In this document: positions 1-4,261 of the stretch, one piece after another
How positions within the stretch are numbered: the first letter of the stretch is position 1
Layout of the letters: every line of letters begins with the position of its first letter
Origin: DAOTZS01 sp034434335
Lineage (GTDB): Bacteria; Chloroflexota; Anaerolineae; CG2-30-64-16
DNA: 6,350 nt
Assembly (NCBI GenBank): GCA_034434335.1
Contig: DAOTZS010000095.1
Span: 1-6,350 of the forward strand
Reading direction: 5' to 3'
The notes under the pieces: generated by a model
What the model saw: the letters and a program-made list of their open reading frames with translations, nothing else
Database searches by the model: none
Told to the model about the DNA's origin: nothing
Made by a program: the position numbers and the translations under genes

Positions 1-1
1 C

Positions 2-529
2 TCGATCGTTGGGGCGCGTATCGCGGTGGATATCAACGAGGCGCTGTTGCGCAAGGTGATCGCGGTGGTAATGCTCATCATGCTGGCGATCATGATCGTT
101 GAGCCCAGGCGCTGGTTGGTGGGCAAGGGAGGGGGGTTGCATGGCCAGCTTTCCCTGACCCAGTTCTTGCTTTTCTTTGCCATTGGCATCTATGGCGGTT
201 TTCTACAGGCCGGTGTGGGAATTTTCCTGCTGGCCGGCCTGGTGTTGGGTGCCGGCTATGATATCGTCAGGGCAAATGCGGTCAAGGTGGCCATTGTGTT
301 GGCCTCCGCGCTTGTCTCACTGGTTGTCTTCTCAGTAAGCCTGAATGTGGATTGGGGTGTTGGTATCCTGCTGGGGGTGGGCAACATGATCGGGGCCTGG
401 CTTGCCACCCACTTTGCAGCAGAGAAAGGCGCCGAGTGGGTGCGCCGCTTTGTAATCGTTGTGGTGCTGGCCTCGGCCGCGCACCTGCTGGGCCTTTTTG
501 AGTGGATGGCAGGCATTATCCTCCGCTGA
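2..529 (+). CDS. TauE/SafE (TSUP) family permease, C-terminal half, cut by window edge
   Basis: This is an integral membrane protein of the TauE/SafE family, whose members move sulfite, sulfoacetate or other small anions across the inner membrane. The reading frame is open to the left edge (codons from base 2 read SIVGARIAVDINEALLRKV), so the GTG at 26 is probably an internal valine and the N-terminal half lies outside the window. Visible are a hydrophobic helix ending in the VEP turn, then the second family repeat: YGGFLQAGVGIFLL, DIVRANAVK, an NVDWGVGILLGVGNMIGAW stretch and a final WVRRF-to-LLGLF helix. About 175 residues are present, with roughly five to six membrane segments. It ends with TGA inside the tail of the oppositely oriented ThiS-like gene. 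The family is clear; the substrate is unknown. Confidence 0.88.
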   Translation, partial: SIVGARIAVDINEALLRKVIAVVMLIMLAIMIVEPRRWLVGKGGGLHGQLSLTQFLLFFAIGIYGGFLQAGVGIFLLAGLVLGAGYDIVRANAVKVAIVLASALVSLVVFSVSLNVDWGVGILLGVGNMIGAWLATHFAAEKGAEWVRRFVIVVVLASAAHLLGLFEWMAGIILR

Positions 530-716
530 TAAGGTGGATCGCCTGTACCTCTGCACCATCGGGCACCTCGGTGGTCGCAAAATCCCGGCGCAGCACCACC
601 TGCCCATTCACCTTCACCACGATCATGCGAAAGCTGAACTTGAGCTCATCGAGAATGTCCTGGACGGTGATGCCGGGCCGCCAGGCCACCTCGTATTGGT
701 TGTTCACCCGGATCAT
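516..716 (-). CDS. ThiS/MoaD-family sulfur carrier protein (ubiquitin-like)
   Basis: This is a 66-residue protein of the beta-grasp ThiS/MoaD family. Members carry sulfur as a thiocarboxylate on a C-terminal Gly-Gly after adenylation by a ThiF/MoeB-type enzyme, feeding thiamine-thiazole, molybdopterin or similar synthesis. Visible are an N-terminal strand (MIRVNNQYEV), ITVQDILDEL, VVKVNGQVVLRRDF, a DGAEVQAIHLI strand and the terminal Ser-Gly-Gly that the chemistry needs. The length is normal for ThiS. The ATG at 716 is the only start after the last in-frame stop. A purine-rich GAGGAAG (731-737) lies 14 bases upstream, which is rather far, so translation may be coupled to the bactofilin stop 6 bases away. 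No thi, moa or ThiF-like gene is in the window, so ThiS cannot be told from MoaD or another carrier. The name is left open. Confidence 0.85.
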   Translation of the reverse strand: MIRVNNQYEVAWRPGITVQDILDELKFSFRMIVVKVNGQVVLRRDFATTEVPDGAEVQAIHLISGG

Positions 717-722
717 AGGCCA

Positions 723-1169
723 CTACCGCGCTTCCTCGTTCTCTGTCGAGACGGCGACCTCTACCGGGATCTGGGCACCAGGCTCGGGCCGTGGTGGCAG
801 AAACGGTTCCTCTTCTTCCCCTCCCTGCATGATCAGCTCGCCGTGGAAATGGGCCCCTTCATCCAACAGGAAGGAGCGCACGCGAATGGTGCCCCACAGC
901 CGGCCACCCTCCAGCAGCTCCACCCGCTCGGCGGTGATGGTGCCCTTGTATGCGCCGGCGATGGATACTGTCTTGGCCTGGATGTCCACCATCACCCTGG
1001 CGCTGGGTGTGATCAGCACATTGGCAGGGGTCTCGATCAGGCCTCCCTCGACCGTGCCGTCGAGCCGGATACTGCCGTCACAGCGCAATTTCCCTTCGAA
1101 GGTCGCCCGCGGGCCGATGACAACTTCGATCTGATCGGGCGCGGGGCGGGATTCTCGTCGCAAGCGCAT
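723..1169 (-). CDS. Bactofilin family protein (polymer-forming cytoskeletal)
   Basis: This is a 148-residue protein of the bactofilin family (former DUF583). These proteins self-assemble without nucleotide into filaments and act as scaffolds for cell shape, stalks or wall enzymes, often at the membrane. Residues about 16-116 form the right-handed beta-helix core, seen as short glycine-punctuated repeats: TFEGKLRCDGSIRLDGTVEG, VLITPSARVMVDIQAKTVSI, AYKGTITAERVELLEGGRLWG, then GAHFHGELIM. The N-terminus is short and basic (MRLRRESR). The C-terminal tail after residue 117 is disordered-looking, acidic (EEEE) and proline-rich. The ATG start has GAGGAG (1174-1179) 4 bases upstream. It sits 72 bases after DUF4446 and 6 bases before the ThiS-like gene. 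Family assignment is confident; the cellular role is not known. Confidence 0.9.
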   Translation of the reverse strand: MRLRRESRPAPDQIEVVIGPRATFEGKLRCDGSIRLDGTVEGGLIETPANVLITPSARVMVDIQAKTVSIAGAYKGTITAERVELLEGGRLWGTIRVRSFLLDEGAHFHGELIMQGGEEEEPFLPPRPEPGAQIPVEVAVSTENEEAR

Positions 1170-1241
1170 AGGACTCCTCTCTTGCCCTTTCCTCGGGGCA
1201 TTGATTGCCTGGGCCCTGCAAGGGCGGGGTATGCGACAACC

Positions 1242-1739
1242 TCAACTGCCGGCCGGCGCTTCCCCCTGAGCCTGTTGCACGGCCTGCTGCTCTTCGTCCG
1301 TCAGCGGATAGGGTGATTGCCACCCCTTCAGTGGTTTGGCGTAGACGCGCGTCACATCCCGGCTGTGCAGGCTGCTCACGGCCACGCCGTTGCCTTCCTG
1401 ATCGGCCAGCACAATCACAAAACTCTGGTCACCACCGGTGTCCCTAAATGGGTTGAAGCGCAGGAAGCCCAGGCGCTGCAGATGGCTACGGCTGGCAACC
1501 TCCAGGCGTTGTACTTGTTCATCGAGCTCGCGCACGCGGCCTGTAGCCTCGCGCACCTGGCGGACATGCTCTTCCAGCACCGCCTGCAAGGTCCCACCCT
1601 GGGTATCGGCGGTTAAGAGGCGGTAGTGGCGCTCCAGGCGGCCTAGCCGGATCAGCGCCCAGGCTGTCAGGCCGGCCAGGGCCAGTACCCCCAGAACTAA
1701 GGCCAGAATCAGCACAGTGCCCCCGGTCGTTGTTATCAC
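1242..1739 (-). CDS. DUF4446 family single-pass membrane protein
   Basis: This 165-residue protein has one N-terminal membrane helix (about residues 7-30, leucine/alanine-rich), then a charged stretch likely to form a coiled coil (about 33-88), then the conserved DUF4446 core (about 90-150). The core carries GFLRFNPFRDTGGDQSF, a short strand ending VSSLHSRDVTRVYAKPL, and a YPLTDEE motif. These blocks are diagnostic of the family, whose function is not established. The core is predicted to be cytoplasmic. The start is GTG with GGGAG seven bases upstream, and it places the membrane helix at the extreme N-terminus. The gene lies 89 bases downstream of prs and 72 upstream of bactofilin on the same strand. 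I see no strong promoter in the prs gap, so it may be read from the prs promoter. A structural role near the membrane alongside bactofilin is only an inference from proximity. Confidence 0.88.
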   Translation of the reverse strand: MITTTGGTVLILALVLGVLALAGLTAWALIRLGRLERHYRLLTADTQGGTLQAVLEEHVRQVREATGRVRELDEQVQRLEVASRSHLQRLGFLRFNPFRDTGGDQSFVIVLADQEGNGVAVSSLHSRDVTRVYAKPLKGWQSPYPLTDEEQQAVQQAQGEAPAGS

Positions 1740-1795
1740 AACCTGTCTCCCTGATGAGAGTTATGCAAATCATCTGCGCGTTGCACGCATGCAGA

Positions 1796-1830
1796 AGCGC
1801 AGCTTGAAAGCCAGTCCACCAGGCTGCGCT
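1796..1830. repeat. 8-bp stem hairpin overlapping the prs stop codon
   Basis: AGCGCAGC (1796-1803) and GCTGCGCT (1823-1830) are perfect inverted repeats around a 19-base loop. The right arm includes the first bases of the prs stop. On the minus-strand transcript it would form just as prs ends. It lacks a following U-run, so it is not a standard intrinsic terminator. It may protect the 3' end, attenuate, or be chance. Confidence 0.35.
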
Positions 1831-2854
1831 ATGTCTTCTCAATCAGATCACTGATTGACTCACCCACGTGGATACGCCAGATCACCTGGGCCAGCAATTC
1901 GGCCACCGATAGAACCGTGATCTTGGGATGGTTGCGGATGGCTTCGGGCTGACAAATGGTATCGGAGATCACCAACTGCTTGACGAAGGGGTTCTCCAGC
2001 TTCTCCAGCGCCGAAGGGAGAAGCACACCGTGAGTGATGGCCAGGTAGACCTCGGGGCGGGCACCGGCCTCGATAAGGTCTTCTACCTGATCCAGCACGC
2101 TGCCACTGGCGATCACATCGTCTATGATGATGGGGATCTTGTCCCTGATGTCGCCCACCACATGGGTCACCCGGGTTTTCTCGAACCCTTCCCGCCGTTT
2201 GTGCATCACTACCAGGGGCAGGCCCAGATGTTCGGCATACCTGCCGGCAAACTTGGCCCGGCCCACATCTGGTGACACGATAGCCGCCTCCGCGAACTCG
2301 GGCTTCTTAAAGTAGGAGGCCAAAACTGGCAGCGCGGTCAACGGGTCCACAGGCACATCGAAGAAGCCCTGGATGGCGGGCGCGTGCACATCGAAGTAGA
2401 CGACCCGGCTCACCCCCAGGGCCTGGAGCATGGTGGCAACTACCTTGGCGCTGATTGCCTCTCGCCCTTTGGCCATGCGCTCCTGTCGGCCATAGGGATA
2501 ATAGGGGATAACCGCTGTGATCTCATGCGCTGAGGCGCGGCGGAAAGCGTCTATGTAGAGGAGCAACTCCATCAGGTGGTCGTTGACCGGTGCTGAGCAA
2601 GGCTGGATGATAAAGACGTCCTGGTCTCGCACCGCGTCGTCAATAGTAACGTGGGTTTCCGAGTCCTTCATACGCCTGGTAGTGCAGCGGCCCAAGACCA
2701 CCCGCTCCTCGAACATACCGCGCAGGGCGGGGTTCTCCCGTGAACGCGCTGCTGCCCACTCGTGGGCGTGGGCATCCACGATCTCCACCACCTTTTCGGC
2801 CAGTGGCCGATTGGCCGACCCTGAGAAGATACGCAGCGGATGATGTGCTCCCAT
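1829..2854 (-). CDS. prs: Ribose-phosphate pyrophosphokinase (PRPP synthase), divergent long form
   Basis: The enzyme transfers pyrophosphate from ATP to ribose 5-phosphate, giving PRPP for purine, pyrimidine, NAD, His and Trp synthesis. Counting from the chosen ATG the protein has 341 residues, against about 315 in E. coli. Family blocks in order: IFSGSANRPLAEKV (9-22), VFIIQPCSAPVNDHLMELL (80-98), RRASAHEITAVIPYYPYGRQ (105-124), DVHAPAIQGFFDVPVD (155-170), SPDVG (194-198), the catalytic-loop HKRR (218-221), IIIDDVIASGS (242-252) and THGVL (274-278). Odd points: an insertion of some 20-25 residues near 32-58; KDSE where RFSDGE is usual; SPDVGRAKFA where SPDxGGxxRA is usual; and DDVIASGSV where DDMIDTGGT is usual. 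The start has GGAGGG just upstream. An upstream extension to 2965 would run through the promoter and is rejected. Assignment as a PRPP synthase family member is secure; full activity is inferred. Confidence 0.93.
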   Translation of the reverse strand: MGAHHPLRIFSGSANRPLAEKVVEIVDAHAHEWAAARSRENPALRGMFEERVVLGRCTTRRMKDSETHVTIDDAVRDQDVFIIQPCSAPVNDHLMELLLYIDAFRRASAHEITAVIPYYPYGRQERMAKGREAISAKVVATMLQALGVSRVVYFDVHAPAIQGFFDVPVDPLTALPVLASYFKKPEFAEAAIVSPDVGRAKFAGRYAEHLGLPLVVMHKRREGFEKTRVTHVVGDIRDKIPIIIDDVIASGSVLDQVEDLIEAGARPEVYLAITHGVLLPSALEKLENPFVKQLVISDTICQPEAIRNHPKITVLSVAELLAQVIWRIHVGESISDLIEKT

Positions 2855-2857
2855 AGA

Positions 2858-2863
2858 CCCTCC
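2858..2863 (-). promoter_or_regulatory. Ribosome binding site of prs (decides the start)
   Basis: GGAGGG on the minus strand sits 3-4 bases before the ATG at 2854. It supports this start over the in-frame ATG at 2965, whose extra 37 codons encode no family sequence. Confidence 0.75.
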
Positions 2864-2884
2864 GTTTGGCCCAAAGCTACGCCT

Positions 2885-2913
2885 ATGATAACATCGAGGG
2901 AGTGGTCTGGCAA
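2885..2913 (-). promoter_or_regulatory. Sigma-70-type promoter of prs
   Basis: On the minus strand, a -35 box TTGCCA (2908-2913) and a -10 box TATCAT (2885-2890) are separated by exactly 17 bases. Each differs from consensus at one position. A TG two bases before the -10 box adds an extended -10 feature. Transcription would begin near 2878, giving a leader of about 24 bases that contains the ribosome binding site. This is the best promoter match I found in the window, and it could serve prs and perhaps the genes after it. Confidence 0.7.
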
Positions 2914-3011
2914 AACAGCGCGGGGTGGGCCATGCACAGCGCAAGCCTGGAGACTCGCCCATCAAAACCTGTTAGAGCTTGTTTGAAAAAACGCTCGTAG
3001 TAAGCCACGGC

Positions 3012-3040
3012 GTAGGGGCAGAGCGTTGCTCTGCCCGTAC
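3012..3040. repeat. Isolated REP-like hairpin
   Basis: GTAGGGGCAGAGC (3012-3024) and GCTCTGCCCGTAC (3028-3040) pair around a GTT loop: nine perfect base pairs next to the loop, one G-G mismatch, then three more pairs. It is compact and GC-rich, and unlike its surroundings. Its style matches dispersed extragenic palindromes in environmental bacteria, but only one copy is visible here. Neither strand shows a T-run after it, so it is not a classical terminator. Confidence 0.65.
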
Positions 3041-3098
3041 AAGCGGAGTGGCGTTTGAATGGCCCAAAATGCCTCCTGGCAGGGGGCGGGGGCTGCTC

Positions 3099-3256
3099 AC
3101 AAGGGTAGGTTTTTGCAGGGTTGGGAAGCTACCCGGCGATAAATCGCCGGGCTAAGAGGGCAAAGCCCCTCCGGGGCTGGATACTTAGCCCGCAGGGCTT
3201 CGCTCTTTCAGCCCGGACGTAAACGTCCGGGCCTTCTGGCAAAAACCTACACTTGT
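3099..3256. repeat. 158-bp nested-palindrome element with 18-bp terminal inverted repeats (MITE/REP-like)
   Basis: The outer arms ACAAGGGTAGGTTTTTGC (3099-3116) and GCAAAAACCTACACTTGT (3239-3256) are inverted repeats with one mismatch in 18. Inside, in mirror order, are hairpin 1 (3132-3151, 9-bp perfect stem CCCGGCGAT, AA loop), hairpin 2 (3164-3178, AGCCCC/GGGGCT), hairpin 3 (3187-3199, AGCCC/GGGCT) and hairpin 4 (3212-3231, 9-bp perfect stem CCCGGACGT, AA loop). The spacers between hairpins 1-2 and 3-4 are also partly complementary, so the whole unit can fold as one long arm or as four hairpins. No coding capacity is present. It may be a non-autonomous transposon, a composite REP-type repeat or a structured RNA. 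The structure is seen directly; the identity is inferred. Confidence 0.75.
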
Positions 3257-3258
3257 AA

Positions 3259-3282
3259 GGGCGGGGCCCGGGGGTGGGTGGG
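3259..3282 (+). other. Putative G-quadruplex-forming G-run upstream of rdgB
   Basis: Five runs of three to five G lie within 24 bases, separated by loops of one or three bases (C, CCC, T, T). This fits the usual intramolecular G-quadruplex pattern. It is on the rdgB coding strand about 65 bases before the ribosome binding site, and begins two bases after the right terminal repeat of the palindromic element. Function is unproven. Confidence 0.5.
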
Positions 3283-3347
3283 AGGTCAATACGGCAAAGC
3301 GCAAAACCCAAGCTAACAAGGCGCCGGCCTGTGATCCGTGAACTTCT

Positions 3348-3353
3348 GAGGAG
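3348..3353 (+). promoter_or_regulatory. Ribosome binding site of rdgB (decides the start)
   Basis: GAGGAG ends 10 bases before the ATG at 3364. The in-frame GTG at 3274 lies in the G-run and adds 30 residues absent from the family, so 3364 is preferred. Confidence 0.7.
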
Positions 3354-3363
3354 AGATAAAGGC

Positions 3364-3987
3364 ATGCCGCACCAGGGGCTTGTCAAACTTCTTGTGGCCA
3401 CGCGCAACCCTGGGAAGGTGCGCGAGTACAGTGAGTTGCTCGCCGGCCTGCCCCTGCAACTTACCGGGCCTGAGGCGGAAGGGATCACGTGGGAGGTAGC
3501 GGAAACAGGACATACCTTTGCCGAAAACGCTATCCAGAAGGCCACGGCGTACGCGCAGGCAAGCGGCCTCTGGACCTGGGCCGATGATTCAGGTTTGGAG
3601 GTAGATGCCCTGGCTGGCGCACCTGGGGTGCATTCGGCACGCTACGGCGGCCCCCATGCCAGCGATCGCGATCGCTATCGTAAGCTGTTGGCTGCCCTGG
3701 CGGGCGTGCCCTGGTCTCGGCGCACAGCGCGTTTTTGCTGTGTGGTCGCCCTGGCAACTCCCTCCGGAGAAGTCTGGACCGTTACGGGCACATGCGAGGG
3801 GGTGATCGCTTTTGGGCCGGCCGGAGAGGGGGGCTTTGGCTGTGACCCGGTGTTTTACATCCCCGAGCTGGGGATGACCATGGCCCAGCTTCCCCCCGCG
3901 CTCAAGAATCAGATCAGCCATCGAGGCCGTGCCACACAGGCAGCCATCCGCCTGCTGGCCGAGATGCTTACCCGCGCAGATCTATAG
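3364..3987 (+). CDS. rdgB: Non-canonical purine NTP pyrophosphatase (RdgB/HAM1, ITPase family)
   Basis: The enzyme hydrolyses dITP, ITP and XTP to monophosphates and pyrophosphate in the cytoplasm, keeping deaminated purines out of DNA and RNA. The chosen start gives 207 residues, normal for the family. Motifs in order: VATRNPGKVREY (11-22, substrate-binding Thr/Asn/Lys), TFAENAIQKA (51-60), DDSGLEVDAL (74-83, catalytic and metal-binding acid pair), GVHSARYGG (88-96), GEGGFGCDPVF (154-164; usually GFGYDPxF, so Cys replaces Tyr) and KNQISHRGRA (181-190). All key blocks are intact. It is read alone: prs diverges upstream, and rny converges downstream after 274 bases. Palindromic elements lie on both sides. 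PRPP synthesis and purine clean-up being neighbours is sensible, but they are not an operon. Confidence 0.96.
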   Translation: MPHQGLVKLLVATRNPGKVREYSELLAGLPLQLTGPEAEGITWEVAETGHTFAENAIQKATAYAQASGLWTWADDSGLEVDALAGAPGVHSARYGGPHASDRDRYRKLLAALAGVPWSRRTARFCCVVALATPSGEVWTVTGTCEGVIAFGPAGEGGFGCDPVFYIPELGMTMAQLPPALKNQISHRGRATQAAIRLLAEMLTRADL

Positions 3988-4004
3988 CTGTGTCACCTGC
4001 CCCT

Positions 4005-4041
4005 CACCTGGCAAGTGCGCTCCGAATTAACCGGCCAGGTG
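4005..4041. repeat. 8-bp stem hairpin just downstream of rdgB
   Basis: CACCTGGC (4005-4012) and GCCAGGTG (4034-4041) are perfect inverted repeats with a 21-base loop, starting 18 bases after the rdgB stop. No T-run follows. It could be a weak terminator or 3'-end stabiliser for rdgB, or chance. Confidence 0.3.
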
Positions 4042-4115
4042 GTGTAGCGACGGGTAGAGGCGGCCCTGGTGGTCGTCCCATAGATGTCAACTGGACTCTG
4101 ACGCATTCTGGGATA

Positions 4116-4158
4116 CCCACATCTTGGCCTTGGCAAGCTGACAAGCACAAGATATGGG
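4116..4158. repeat. 11-bp inverted repeat in the rdgB-rny convergent gap
   Basis: CCCACATCTTG (4116-4126) and CAAGATATGGG (4148-4158) pair at 10 of 11 positions around a 21-base loop. It is immediately followed (five bases later) by the larger inverted repeat at 4163-4218, so the two may be parts of one insertion. Confidence 0.45.
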
Positions 4159-4162
4159 CTTC

Positions 4163-4218
4163 GTAGTAGCGACCTTAGTCGCTCAGAGCGCGTCCAAAAC
4201 GACTAAAGTCGTTACTAC
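4163..4218. repeat. 19-bp inverted repeat with self-palindromic arms (dispersed-repeat type)
   Basis: The left arm 4163-4181 starts GTAGTAGCGACC and the right arm 4200-4218 ends AAGTCGTTACTAC. They pair at 17 of 19 positions around an 18-base loop. Each arm is also a small hairpin of its own (GCGAC-CTTA-GTCGC and CGACT-AA-AGTCG), the same nested logic as the element upstream of rdgB. It lies between the convergent ends of rdgB and rny, where it could stop or stabilise both transcripts, but there is no T-run on either strand. It is probably one copy of a genome-wide repeat. Confidence 0.65.
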
Positions 4219-4261
4219 TCTCCTCTCCCGCCAGCGTCCACGAGATTAATGCCACGGGCTT

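Larger units (their letters stand above)
2855..3363. other. Divergent intergenic region between prs and rdgB
   Basis: No credible gene lies in these 509 bases. The prs-side third holds the prs promoter. The middle holds an isolated hairpin (3012-3040). The rdgB-side half holds two G5 tracts (3082-3092), the nested palindromic element (3099-3256), a five-tract G-rich run (3259-3282) and the rdgB ribosome binding site. I could not find a convincing -35/-10 pair for rdgB between 3257 and 3347, so its promoter may lie in or before the palindromic element, or may be non-consensus. Confidence 0.7.

Noticed and set aside
459..1316. Long + strand open frame of 285 codons opposite the ThiS-like and bactofilin genes
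   Set aside because: It is antisense to two genes with clear family motifs, spans a gene boundary, has no family motif of its own and no ribosome binding site. Long spurious frames are expected in GC-rich DNA.
1740..1828. Possible own promoter for the DUF4446 gene (CATAAC as -10)
   Set aside because: Only four of six positions match, and no -35 box lies at a suitable distance.
2855..2965. N-terminal extension of prs from an ATG at 2965
   Set aside because: The extra 37 residues match nothing in the family and contain the promoter, and the inner ATG has a good ribosome binding site.
2971..2993. GTTAGAGCTTGTTTGAAAAA-like stretch resembling some transposon ends
   Set aside because: No inverted partner, transposase fragment or duplicated flank was found nearby. 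The resemblance is too short to rely on.
3661..3676. Perfect 16-base palindrome AGCGATCGCGATCGCT inside rdgB, with two overlapping GCGATCGC octamers like cyanobacterial HIP1
   Set aside because: It is explained by repeated GAT-CGC codons in a coding Asp-Arg repeat. I noticed no other copy in the window, so it says nothing about a cyanobacterial origin.
4163..4218. Start of a CRISPR array, because of repeated GTAGTA-GCGAC-type arms
   Set aside because: There are only two arms in inverted orientation, no regular spacers and no cas genes.
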